From assembly GCA_964644845.1 (NCBI GenBank), contig CAZXXS010000103.1, positions 1 through 28,113 on the forward strand: a stretch of 28,113 nucleotides of DNA, written 5' to 3'. This document shows positions 7,442 through 14,779 of the stretch, one piece after another (the first letter of the stretch is position 1; every line of letters begins with the position of its first letter). Below the pieces are notes generated by a model, which was given only the letters and a program-made list of their open reading frames with translations, did no database searches and had not been told where the DNA came from. The stretch comes from Geothermovivens sp964644845. GTDB taxonomy: Bacteria > Zhuqueibacterota > Zhuqueibacteria > Oleimicrobiales > Geothermoviventaceae. The position numbers and the translations under genes were made by a program.

Positions 7442-8185
7442 TCACATCACCATCCCACCGTCAACGTGCACAACCTGTCCGGTCACGTAACCCGCATCGT
7501 CGGAAGCCAGAAAAGCCACAACGCGTGCTACGTCTTCCGGACTACCCGCACGTTTGAGGGGAATGATCTCCAGATACGCTTTTCTCACGTCTTCCGGCAG
7601 CGCCGCCGTCATCTCGGTTTCGATGTACCCCGGAGCCACGGCGTTCACGGTGATCCCACGGCCCGCCAGTTCTTTGGCCGCGGACTTGGTCAAACCGATC
7701 ACGCCCGCTTTGGATGCCGAGTAGTTAGCCTGGCCAGCGTTACCCATCACACCAACAACTGAGGCGATGTTAATGATCCGGCCGTTGCGCTGTTTCATCA
7801 TTTGCTTGGCAGCAGCGCGCAGACAGTTAAACGTACCCGTCAGGTTTACTTCCAGAACTTTCTTCCAGTCGTCGTCCTTCATGCGAATCAACAGCCCGTC
7901 CCGCGTGATGCCCGCATTGTTGACCAGAATGTCCACACGTCCGAACGTCGCCACCGTTTCGCGGATCAATCGATCGGCATCTGCCGGATCGGCCACGTTT
8001 GTGCGGAGTGCCAGGCTCTTCCGACCGAGCTTTTCCACTTCGGCCGCCGTCTGCCGTGCGGCTTCTTCCAGAATGTCGGAGATCACGACGTCGCAGCCAC
8101 GCTCGGCCAGGTTCAACGCAATGGCACGACCGATGCCGCGAGCAGCCCCCGTCACCACAGCAACTTTCCCATCCAGCCCAAGCAC
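7442..8185 (-). CDS. fabG: 3-oxoacyl-ACP reductase
   Basis: NADPH-dependent short-chain dehydrogenase that reduces 3-oxoacyl-ACP to 3-hydroxyacyl-ACP. The Rossmann motif TGAARGIGRA is near the N-terminus and NNAG follows near residue 89. The catalytic Ser142, Tyr155 and Lys159 sit in NIASVVG and YSASKAG. I place the start at a GTG preceded by GGAGG with a 6-base spacer, giving 247 residues, the usual length. An in-frame ATG nine codons earlier overlaps the fabD stop by one base (TAATG) and would add residues that the family lacks. Next to fabD and acpP, its role in fatty-acid synthesis is clear. Confidence 0.95.
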   Translation of the reverse strand: MLGLDGKVAVVTGAARGIGRAIALNLAERGCDVVISDILEEAARQTAAEVEKLGRKSLALRTNVADPADADRLIRETVATFGRVDILVNNAGITRDGLLIRMKDDDWKKVLEVNLTGTFNCLRAAAKQMMKQRNGRIINIASVVGVMGNAGQANYSASKAGVIGLTKSAAKELAGRGITVNAVAPGYIETEMTAALPEDVRKAYLEIIPLKRAGSPEDVARVVAFLASDDAGYVTGQVVHVDGGMVM

Positions 8186-8191
8186 GCTCGT

Positions 8192-8196
8192 CCTCC
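8192..8196 (-). promoter_or_regulatory. Ribosome-binding site deciding the fabG start
   Basis: GGAGG lies 6 bases before the GTG at 8185 and inside the longer open frame. The upstream ATG at 8212 has no comparable site, so the GTG is the better start. Confidence 0.7.
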
Positions 8197-8211
8197 GTGT
8201 CTGCAAACCCA

Positions 8212-9135
8212 TTAGCTTTCGAGGACCTCAAAGTCCGCCACCGTGCCCAGAGCAGTGCCTTTCACGCTGCGCTCGATGCGCCGGATCAGCCCGAGCAACA
8301 CTTTGCCCGCACCGACCTCGTAGAACGCGTCGACTCCGTCCTGAAGCATCCGACGTACGCTCTGCTCCCAGAGCACAGGGCTCACCAGCTGACGTTTCAA
8401 AGCTTCTGGCAAGTGGGCACCAGATCTCTCAGGGGAAGCCGATACGTTGAGAATCACCGGCTTCTCAGCATCCCGGAATTCAGCGTCCGCCAGATCCTCG
8501 GCGAACTCCTCCGCGGCTTCCGCCATCAGCGGTGAGTGAAACGCACCGCTCACCGACAACGGGACCACCTTCCGCGCACCGGCCTGCTTCGCCAGTTCAC
8601 CTGCTTTTTCGACCGCGGGCACATGCCCCGAAATCACGATCTGACCTGGGGCGTTGAAATTCGCCGGCCCAACCCACTGCCCGTCGGCCATGGCCGCCTT
8701 GCACACGGCAGCAACCCGCTCGGCGTCCAGTCCCAGCAGAGCAGCCATGGTTCCGGGATGCCTGGTGCCAGCCTCCTGCATCAACTGGCCGCGCCGGGCC
8801 ACCAGCCGAAGACCGTCCTCAAAGGAAAGAGCCCCGGCTGCCACCAAAGCACTGTACTCACCCAGACTGTGCCCAGCCACCACGTCTGGTTGCAAACCCC
8901 GCTCCCGCGCCAGTTCGAGGGCCACCACGCTGTGCACAAAAAGAGCGGGCTGGGTTACACGGGTCTGGCGAAGCGCCTCCTCCGGTCCTTCGAAGCAAAC
9001 ACGCGTCAAATCGAAACCGAGCAGGTCGTTGGCCTGCTCGTAGCGTTCTCTTGCCTGGGAGAAGGTCTCGTAGAGATCCTTACCCATACCTACGTACTGA
9101 GAGCCCTGACCGGGGAAAACAAATGCAATCGCCAC
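8212..9135 (-). CDS. fabD: Malonyl-CoA:ACP transacylase
   Basis: Moves the malonyl group from CoA to ACP and so supplies the extender unit for fatty-acid synthesis. The 307-residue protein starts VAIAFVFPGQGSQ, the standard FabD opening. The nucleophile Ser90 is in GHSLGEYSALVA and the catalytic His200 in SGAFHSPLM. The start is a GTG preceded by GGAGGGAGG. The open frame continues 17 codons upstream into fabH, but those residues do not match the family. It lies 23 bases after fabH and just before fabG. Confidence 0.96.
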   Translation of the reverse strand: MAIAFVFPGQGSQYVGMGKDLYETFSQARERYEQANDLLGFDLTRVCFEGPEEALRQTRVTQPALFVHSVVALELARERGLQPDVVAGHSLGEYSALVAAGALSFEDGLRLVARRGQLMQEAGTRHPGTMAALLGLDAERVAAVCKAAMADGQWVGPANFNAPGQIVISGHVPAVEKAGELAKQAGARKVVPLSVSGAFHSPLMAEAAEEFAEDLADAEFRDAEKPVILNVSASPERSGAHLPEALKRQLVSPVLWEQSVRRMLQDGVDAFYEVGAGKVLLGLIRRIERSVKGTALGTVADFEVLES

Positions 9136-9139
9136 TGTT

Positions 9140-9148
9140 CCTCCCTCC
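9140..9148 (-). promoter_or_regulatory. Ribosome-binding site deciding the fabD start
   Basis: GGAGGGAGG gives two overlapping Shine-Dalgarno cores, 4 and 8 bases before the GTG at 9135. It lies inside the longer open frame and so supports the GTG rather than the upstream ATG. Confidence 0.75.
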
Positions 9149-9158
9149 GTCGAACCGG

Positions 9159-10151
9159 TCAGAACCGAACCAGTGCTGAGCCCCAAGTAAAACCGGCGCC
9201 GAAAGCAACCATCAGGGCGAGTTGTCCTGCCTCGAGTCGGCCCTCCTTGCGGGCCTCATCCAGAGCAATCGGGATGGAAGCCGCCGATGTGTTCCCGTAC
9301 TTTTGGATGTTCACGTACACACGTTCCGGTGGAATCTTGACGCGTCGCGCCGTTGCATCGATGATGCGCAGATTGGCCTGGTGTGGCAAAAGGAGGTCAA
9401 CGTCGTCGCCCGTCAGATCATTCCTCTTCAAGATGAGCTCTGCTGCCTCGCCCATGGCTGTGACGGCGTACTTGAAGACTTCACGCCCTTCCATCCGGAG
9501 GTAGAAAAGCTTCTTGTCTACACTCTCGTGAGAGAATGGGACGCTTGTACCACCGCCAGGCATGTACAGAAGTTCGTAGAGACTGCCGTCGCTTCTCAAA
9601 TACGTGTCGAGGATGCCACGCTCCGGATCATCGGTTTTGCGAACGATCACAGCACCCGCCCCGTCGCCGAAAAGGACGCAGGTCGAACGGTCGGTGTAGT
9701 CGGTGATGCGGGACAGCAGCTCGGCGCCCACCACAGCCACAGTCTCAGCCTGACCTGTGGCAATCATGCCGTTAGCCAGGCTCAGTCCGTAAATGAAACC
9801 CGAGCATGCTGCGGCAATGTCGAAGGCAGCTGCTTGCTTTGCGCCAAGTTTGTCCTGAACAAAGCAAGCTGTCGAGGGGAATTGCATGTCGCCAGTAACG
9901 CTGGCAACGATGATAACGTCGAGATCCTTGGCTTCCAGGCCCGCGTCCTCGAGGGCCCGTCGAGTGGCTTCTGCGGCAAAATCGGAAGTCTTTTCTCCCT
10001 CCTCGGCGATATGTCTTACTTCCATGCCCGTACGAGTTTTGATCCACTCGTCGGACGTGTCGACCATCTTCTCCAGATCAGCGTTCGTGAGCAGTTTCTT
10101 GGGGACGGCGTGCCCCGTTCCCACTATCTTCGAGATCGCTTTCTTTGCCAC
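9159..10151 (-). CDS. fabH: 3-oxoacyl-ACP synthase III
   Basis: Starts fatty-acid synthesis by condensing acetyl-CoA or another short acyl-CoA primer with malonyl-ACP. Catalytic residues are all visible: Cys116 in AAACSGFIYG, His257 in PHQANLRI and Asn287 in KYGNTSAAS. The N-terminal NADLEKMVDTSDEWI is typical. The start I chose (GTG, 330 residues) has GGAG 11 bases upstream and places the first residue where other FabH proteins begin; a GTG seven codons earlier lacks a site. With either start the gene begins inside plsX, overlapping its 3' end by 74 to 95 bases. Primer preference, which decides straight or branched chains, cannot be read off. Confidence 0.95.
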   Translation of the reverse strand: MAKKAISKIVGTGHAVPKKLLTNADLEKMVDTSDEWIKTRTGMEVRHIAEEGEKTSDFAAEATRRALEDAGLEAKDLDVIIVASVTGDMQFPSTACFVQDKLGAKQAAAFDIAAACSGFIYGLSLANGMIATGQAETVAVVGAELLSRITDYTDRSTCVLFGDGAGAVIVRKTDDPERGILDTYLRSDGSLYELLYMPGGGTSVPFSHESVDKKLFYLRMEGREVFKYAVTAMGEAAELILKRNDLTGDDVDLLLPHQANLRIIDATARRVKIPPERVYVNIQKYGNTSAASIPIALDEARKEGRLEAGQLALMVAFGAGFTWGSALVRF

Positions 10152-11172
10152 TTTGCTTTCCGCTCCATTCACTCAGCCGAGCGGCGATGTGCTCGTTCAC
10201 GCCGCTCTCGATCATTTTCCTCGCCTCCTTCACCGCATTCCGGATTGCCTTCGGTGTCGACTTGCCGTGGCAAATGATCACCGTCCCCTTGACACCCAGA
10301 AGCGGTGCTCCTCCGTACTGCTGGTAGTCGAAGACCTCCTTCAGCCGCTTGAACGTGGGTTTCAACAACCACGCCCCAAGCAGCGAGAACACCCTCCTTC
10401 CAATTTTGCGTCGCAAACTCAACGAGTAGAGCTTTTCGACGCTCTCGGCGAATTTCAAGATCACATTGCCGGTGAAGCCGTCCGTCACCACCACGTCGGC
10501 AACATCGCGAAGAATGTCCCCTCCTTCAACGTTGCCGATGAAGTTCAGCTCGCTGCGAGCCAGCAGTTTGTGCGCCTGCAACACAAGTTCGCTGCCTTTG
10601 GTCGACTCTTCGCCGATGCTCAGCAACCCAACGCGCGGTGCCTCCAGGTCGAACAGCCCCGACATGAACACCGACCCCATCACACCGAACTGGTAAAGAT
10701 GGGTGGGTTTGCAGTCGGAGTTGGCGCCGACGTCGAGAAGTAACACGCGCCCGTGCATGGTGGGCAAAACGGTACCGATGGCTGGCCGCTGCACACCAGG
10801 CATGCGCCCGAGCGTCAGCAGCGCCGTTGCCATCATCACACCCGTGTGCCCTGCGCCAACGACAGCGTCCACCTGCCCCTCTCGGTGCAGGCGCATGGCT
10901 ACAGCAATCGAGCTGTTCTTCTTCTGACGCACCGCCTGAGCTGGCGACTCGTGCATCTCCACCTTCTCAGGCGCGTGCACAACCTCGATGTCCAGCTCTC
11001 CAACTCGGAAATGGCGGTCGAGCTCCCTCTTCACCGTCTGCTCATCCCCCACCAGCACCATCGTGCAGTGCCCCCGCGACAGGCGAGCCGCCTCGACGGC
11101 TCCGTGCACGGCCGCGCCCGGAGCACGGTCGCCCCCCATGGCATCAATGGCAATTCGCAGTTTGCGGCTCAT
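10078..11172 (-). CDS. plsX: Phosphate acyltransferase
   Basis: Converts acyl-ACP and phosphate to acyl-phosphate, the acyl donor for the membrane acyltransferase PlsY at the start of phospholipid synthesis. The 364-residue protein shows RIAIDAMGGDRAPGA at the N-terminus, AGHTGVMMATAL near residue 108, LLDVGANSDCKP near 145 and VVTDGFTGNVILK near 230, all PlsX landmarks. After the conserved core a hydrophilic tail of about 30 residues (from about 335) overlaps the fabH start. Start at ATG with a purine-rich GAGAGTGAG site. Placed between rpmF and fabH as in most bacteria, it links lipid to protein synthesis. Confidence 0.96.
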   Translation of the reverse strand: MSRKLRIAIDAMGGDRAPGAAVHGAVEAARLSRGHCTMVLVGDEQTVKRELDRHFRVGELDIEVVHAPEKVEMHESPAQAVRQKKNSSIAVAMRLHREGQVDAVVGAGHTGVMMATALLTLGRMPGVQRPAIGTVLPTMHGRVLLLDVGANSDCKPTHLYQFGVMGSVFMSGLFDLEAPRVGLLSIGEESTKGSELVLQAHKLLARSELNFIGNVEGGDILRDVADVVVTDGFTGNVILKFAESVEKLYSLSLRRKIGRRVFSLLGAWLLKPTFKRLKEVFDYQQYGGAPLLGVKGTVIICHGKSTPKAIRNAVKEARKMIESGVNEHIAARLSEWSGKQSGKESDLEDSGNGARRPQETAHER

Positions 11173-11210
11173 CTCACTCTCTTTGGAAGGGTCAACTCAC
11201 CAGTGAGGGG

Positions 11211-11390
11211 CTACTCACGAGGGATGAATACCGACCGCCCATCGTAGTAACCGCAGTTCGGACAAGCGCGATGCGGCAACTTGGGCTGGTGACAGTTGGG
11301 GCATTCCACAACGGTCACAGCTGCTACCTTGTGGTGGGAACGGCGTTTGCCCTGTCTTGCTCTGGAATGTCTACGCTTCGGTAAAGCCAT
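11211..11390 (-). CDS. rpmF: Ribosomal protein L32
   Basis: Large-subunit ribosomal protein, 59 residues, found by translating the gap between plsX and yceD. It opens MALPKRRHSRARQGKRRS, the standard bL32 start, and has a zinc-ribbon pair, CPNC at 30-33 and CPNC at 43-46, so this is the zinc-binding form. It ends GRSVFIPRE. The start ATG and TAG stop are unambiguous. It sits 37 bases after yceD and 38 before plsX, the classic yceD-rpmF-plsX order, and is probably co-transcribed from the promoter upstream of yceD. Confidence 0.97.
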   Translation of the reverse strand: MALPKRRHSRARQGKRRSHHKVAAVTVVECPNCHQPKLPHRACPNCGYYDGRSVFIPRE

Positions 11391-11427
11391 GAGTGTTCGT
11401 CCCTCGCTCCAAATCTCTCCGGTTCCA

Positions 11428-11937
11428 CTACTTCAGCAGTTTTTTCAAAGCTTCCCAGCGTGGGTCGATGGTTTCGACCTCGCACGTGCATTTCTCAACA
11501 TTCAGGTTCGCACCGCAGCGCGGGCACAGCCCCTTGCAGTCCGGCGAACACAACCGTTTGAACGGCAGCGCCACGATCAGCGTCTGGCGGATGTCCTCAC
11601 TCAGATCGATCTCCATCAGGCCTGGATCGATGCGGTGCACCTCGTCGTACTGCTTGTCCTCGTCTTCCGGAATCAATTTCGAAGACAGCGTGTACAGCAC
11701 CAGCATCTCGTCTTCGATCTCGGCCACGTAAGGCTCGGCGCACCGGTCACACACCAGATCGGCCTGGGTTTTGATTCTGCCGCGTACCAAAAACTCATCG
11801 CCCATTTTCGTCAGGGTAACGTCGAGGTCGATGCCGTAGTTGTAACCGTAGTCAACACCGAGCCCAACGTCTTCCCGGCGAAAATGGAACTGGTACCGGT
11901 GCTCCCCCTCTCCCAGTTTTGCAATCGCGATCTTCAT
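11428..11937 (-). CDS. yceD: YceD/DUF177 family protein
   Basis: DUF177 protein of 169 residues, nearly always found next to rpmF and implicated in 23S rRNA or large-subunit metabolism; its exact action is unsettled. Visible are a CDRC motif near the middle (LVCDRCAEPY), an acidic stretch after it, and a C-terminal cysteine cluster CSPDCKGLCPRCG followed by KCTCE, likely zinc-binding. I chose the ATG giving MKIAIAKLGEG: it lies about 34 bases downstream of the promoter's -10 box, while the longer open frame would begin upstream of the promoter. First gene of the fatty-acid operon. Confidence 0.9.
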   Translation of the reverse strand: MKIAIAKLGEGEHRYQFHFRREDVGLGVDYGYNYGIDLDVTLTKMGDEFLVRGRIKTQADLVCDRCAEPYVAEIEDEMLVLYTLSSKLIPEDEDKQYDEVHRIDPGLMEIDLSEDIRQTLIVALPFKRLCSPDCKGLCPRCGANLNVEKCTCEVETIDPRWEALKKLLK

Positions 11938-11971
11938 GGCTGAATGCCATTCAGTCTGAAATGTGTCGGCG

Positions 11972-12000
11972 AATTTAACGACTAAGGCACAATTTGTCAA
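11972..12000 (-). promoter_or_regulatory. Sigma-70-type promoter of the yceD-rpmF-fab operon
   Basis: A perfect -35 box TTGACA is followed by a 17-base spacer and TAAATT as -10 (4 of 6 matches). Transcription would start about 25 to 30 bases before the yceD ATG. It directly abuts the upstream terminator: the T run ends one base before the -35 box. Confidence 0.8.
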
Positions 12001-12001
12001 G

Positions 12002-12029
12002 AAAAAACTGGATCTTGCTGTAGATCCAG
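12002..12029 (-). terminator. Intrinsic terminator after nfnB
   Basis: CTGGATCT and AGATCCAG form a perfect 8-bp stem with a 6-base loop, followed on the minus strand by six T. It lies about 264 bases after the nfnB stop. The 263 bases between hold no recognisable gene, only a small GCGGA..TCCGC hairpin near 12138-12160. Confidence 0.8.
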
Positions 12030-12292
12030 GCCAGGTTACCTGCAACTCCCGTTTTTCCGGAACCACCAGTCCGGTTCAACCCCGTCTTTTCTTACGTTCT
12101 GGGCCCTCCGCCTGTGTAAGCAACCTGATTGTCAACGCTGCGGACCCTTCGGGCGTTCCGCACCCCTCTCTTGCAAATTGCCGCCCTGAACAGTTCAAAC
12201 AAATCCCTGCAAGAATCCTTTTCCGCGGACTCCCGCTTTCACCGGCGACGCTGCGTGGTCAACGTACAGACATGAGACCGCTGCGGTTTGCT

Positions 12293-13678
12293 TTAGCGCA
12301 GCATTTCGTGGATGGCTGTGGCAGCGCGTCGACCGTCGCCCATGGCCAGGATCACCGTGGCTCCGCCGCGCACGATGTCGCCGCCGGCGAACACCCTTTC
12401 ACGCGACGTCAGTCCCGTGGCTGGATCGATTTCCAAGTAGCCCCACCGGTTTGTCTTCAATCCCGGCGTCGCCGAAATGAGCAGCGGATTTGCGCCCTGG
12501 CCAATTGCCACCACCACTGTGTCTACCTTCAGGGTGTGCTCCGACCCAGGGATTGGAATGGGTCGGCGTCGACCCGACTCATCGGGTTCGCCCAGCTGCA
12601 TGCTGATCAACTCGATTTCTTTCACCCAGCCGTTCTCGTCGCCGATGATCCGCACCGGATTTTCGAGCAGTCGGAACTGTACCCCTTCCTGCTCCGCGTG
12701 GTGGATTTCCTCGAGACGGGCTGGCATTTCTTTCCGCGAACGACGGTAGATCAGGTACGCATTCTCCGCACCAAGGCGTAGCGCGGTGCGCACAGCATCC
12801 ATGGCAGTGTTGCCGCCGCCAATCACGGCCACGTTCTTGCCCCGCTTGATGGGCGTGTCCCATTCCGGGAACAGATAACCGCGCATCAGGTTGGACCGCG
12901 TCAGGTATTCGTTGGCGGAGTAGACACCGTTCAGGTTTTCGCCAGGGATGCGCATGAAGTAAGGCAAGCCCGCGCCGACACCAAGGAACAGGGCGTCGTA
13001 CTTTTCCAGAAGCTCGTCCACGGTTTCCGTCTTGCCCACCACAAAACTCGGCTGAAAATCCACACCCAAACTGGCCAGGTAATTCACCTCGTGCTGCAAA
13101 ATCGACTTAGGCAACCGAAACTCCGGGATCCCGTACACCAGCACACCGCCGAGCGCGTGCAGTGCCTCGAACACGGTGACGTCGTGCCCTTTCTGAATCA
13201 GGTCCGCAGCCACGGTGAGCCCAGCAGGTCCCGCCCCCACAACGGCAATTCGGTGGCCAGTGGGCCGTGGAATGGCCGGCTTCTCGATTTTTCCGGTCTG
13301 GCGTTCGTAATCTGCCACGAAGCGTTCGAGACGACCAATGGCCACGGGCTCGAACTTCTTCGACAGCACGCACATGGCTTCGCACTGCTCTTCCTGGGGA
13401 CAAACCCGGCCGCAAACCGCGGGCAGCAGGTTCGTTTCTTTGATCTTGCGCGCGGCGCCCAGGAAATCGCCTTCCGCAACCAGCCGGATGAAACCAGGAA
13501 TGTCGATGTTGACGGGACAACCGTCCACACAGTACGGCTTGGGACACTGGAGACAGCGTTGCGCCTCTAGAATGGCTTCTTGCTCGGTGTAACCGAAGGG
13601 AACCTCGTTGAAATTGCGGATCCGCTCCTTAGGATCCTGCTCTGCCATTGGCGTTTTCTCGGGGATGATCTTTGCCAT
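12293..13678 (-). CDS. nfnB: NfnB-like large subunit (GltD family)
   Basis: FAD- and iron-sulfur-containing oxidoreductase of the glutamate-synthase small-subunit family, 461 residues. An N-terminal ferredoxin-like domain carries CLQCPKPYCVDGCP near 41-54 and CGRVCPQEEQCEAMC near 89-103, ligands for two [4Fe-4S] clusters. Two dinucleotide folds follow: GAGPAGLTVAADL near 153 for FAD and GGGNTAMDAVRTAL near 288 for NADPH. The end, VFAGGDIVRGGATVILAMGDGR, is typical. The start ATG has GGAGG six bases upstream. No glutamate-synthase large subunit is here. The partner upstream is an NfnA/PyrK-type protein, so the pair most likely forms NfnAB, which uses reduced ferredoxin plus NADH to make NADPH by electron bifurcation. 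A stand-alone glutamate synthase is the alternative. Confidence 0.88.
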   Translation of the reverse strand: MAKIIPEKTPMAEQDPKERIRNFNEVPFGYTEQEAILEAQRCLQCPKPYCVDGCPVNIDIPGFIRLVAEGDFLGAARKIKETNLLPAVCGRVCPQEEQCEAMCVLSKKFEPVAIGRLERFVADYERQTGKIEKPAIPRPTGHRIAVVGAGPAGLTVAADLIQKGHDVTVFEALHALGGVLVYGIPEFRLPKSILQHEVNYLASLGVDFQPSFVVGKTETVDELLEKYDALFLGVGAGLPYFMRIPGENLNGVYSANEYLTRSNLMRGYLFPEWDTPIKRGKNVAVIGGGNTAMDAVRTALRLGAENAYLIYRRSRKEMPARLEEIHHAEQEGVQFRLLENPVRIIGDENGWVKEIELISMQLGEPDESGRRRPIPIPGSEHTLKVDTVVVAIGQGANPLLISATPGLKTNRWGYLEIDPATGLTSRERVFAGGDIVRGGATVILAMGDGRRAATAIHEMLR

Positions 13679-13715
13679 CCGGTACCTCCGATGCGCTTAG
13701 TCGGCCCGCCCTTTT

Positions 13716-14582
13716 TCAGTTCGCTACCGCCCGGGAGCCCTCTACGGCCGTGTTACCGAGTTTCTTCTTGAAGAGCTCCAGGCTGATTCTCTCCTCATCC
13801 CGGTACTGCTGCAAGCGTTTGATGAGCAAGTCGAAGTCCACTTCGTGGGCGTCGAAATCAGGACCGTCCACGCAAGCGAACTTCGTTACTCCACCCACCG
13901 TCACCCGGCAGGCACCGCACATGCCCGTACCGTCCACCATGATGGGATTCAAGCTGACACTGGTGGGAATCGCGGGACCTCGCGTCAGTTCGGCCACAGC
14001 TCTCATCATTAGAACTGGTCCAATGCAAAAGACGTGGTCGATCTTGTCCCCGCGTTCGATCATTTCCTGCAAAGGGCTGGTCACAAAACCGTGCACACCG
14101 TAGGTACCATCGTCGGTGCAGACGATCAGCTCGTGGCACGCCTGTCGCATTTCCTCCTCGAAAATCAGGAGTTCGCGCGTGCGTGCCCCGATGATGCCGA
14201 CCACGTGATTGCCAGCCTTCTTCAGAGCGCTGGCAACGGGTAAAATCTCAGCGACACCAACTCCGCCTCCAATGCAAACCACATTCCCGTACTTTTCGAT
14301 CGGCGTCGGCTTACCAAGTGGACCGACAAAATCCAGGATGTTCTCCCCCTCTTCTTTCAAACCCAGTTCCATCGTCGAACGCCCCACTTCTTGCACGACG
14401 ATGGTCACCGTCCCGCGTTCGGCGTCGGAGTCCGCAATGGTCAGCGGAAACCGTTCGCCTTTTTCGTGCACCCGCAAGATGACAAACTGCCCTGGCTGGC
14501 GTTTCCGAGCAATCAGCGGGTGCTCCACAACAAACTTCTTGATGCCCGGGGCCAGCACCTCCTTCTCTACGATCCTTGGCAT
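13716..14582 (-). CDS. nfnA: NfnA-like FAD/[2Fe-2S] small subunit
   Basis: Ferredoxin-reductase-type protein, 288 residues, also annotated sulfide dehydrogenase beta or dihydroorotate-dehydrogenase electron-transfer subunit. Domains: FAD-binding barrel to about residue 95 (RFPLTIAD), NAD-binding fold from GGGVGVAEILPVA near 105, and a C-terminal iron-sulfur loop, MVDGTGMCGACRV followed by FACVDGP. Asp217, Cys222, Cys225 and Cys237 match the unusual three-Cys-one-Asp [2Fe-2S] site described in NfnA. In the NfnAB model this subunit binds NADH and the bifurcating-side partner holds NADPH. Start ATG with GAGGTGAGGG upstream. nfnB follows after 37 bases, clearly co-transcribed. No pyrD is next to it, which argues against PyrK. 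Confidence 0.88.
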   Translation of the reverse strand: MPRIVEKEVLAPGIKKFVVEHPLIARKRQPGQFVILRVHEKGERFPLTIADSDAERGTVTIVVQEVGRSTMELGLKEEGENILDFVGPLGKPTPIEKYGNVVCIGGGVGVAEILPVASALKKAGNHVVGIIGARTRELLIFEEEMRQACHELIVCTDDGTYGVHGFVTSPLQEMIERGDKIDHVFCIGPVLMMRAVAELTRGPAIPTSVSLNPIMVDGTGMCGACRVTVGGVTKFACVDGPDFDAHEVDFDLLIKRLQQYRDEERISLELFKKKLGNTAVEGSRAVAN

Positions 14583-14660
14583 CCCTCACCTCGTCGGCTG
14601 TTCCAGTGAACCGCGGTCCTCAGGCACTCATCCAAAACGCGGCGGGTGCAGCTCAGCCCT

Positions 14661-14700
14661 GCCGACGCCAGGCGTCTGCCTTCAGCTTCCTGGCGCCGAC
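14661..14700 (-). other. Hairpin in the ackA-nfnA gap
   Basis: In the minus-strand RNA, GUCGGCGCCAGG can pair over 12 positions with CCUGGCGUCGGC around a 16-base loop. Two of the pairs are G-U wobbles that would be mismatches if the plus strand were the transcript, which favours a minus-strand RNA. There is no T run. It could lie in the ackA 3' end or the nfnA leader. Confidence 0.4.
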
Positions 14701-14779
14701 AAGCTCGTTTTCCCGACACAACTCACTCTTACCTCCGAAGAGTCCCCCGCACCGACCGCGCCCCGGCAGAAAATTCGGA

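Noticed and set aside
8536..9504. Plus-strand open frame of 322 codons
   Set aside because: Antisense to fabD and fabH, both with intact catalytic residues.
12030..12292. tRNA or other known RNA gene
   Set aside because: GGTTGAACC near 12074 looked like a T-arm, but no acceptor stem or anticodon arm can be built around it. No tRNA-like fold was found elsewhere.
13716..14582. PyrK, the dihydroorotate dehydrogenase electron-transfer subunit
   Set aside because: The fold fits, but no pyrD is adjacent and the downstream partner is GltD/NfnB-like, so NfnA is the better call.
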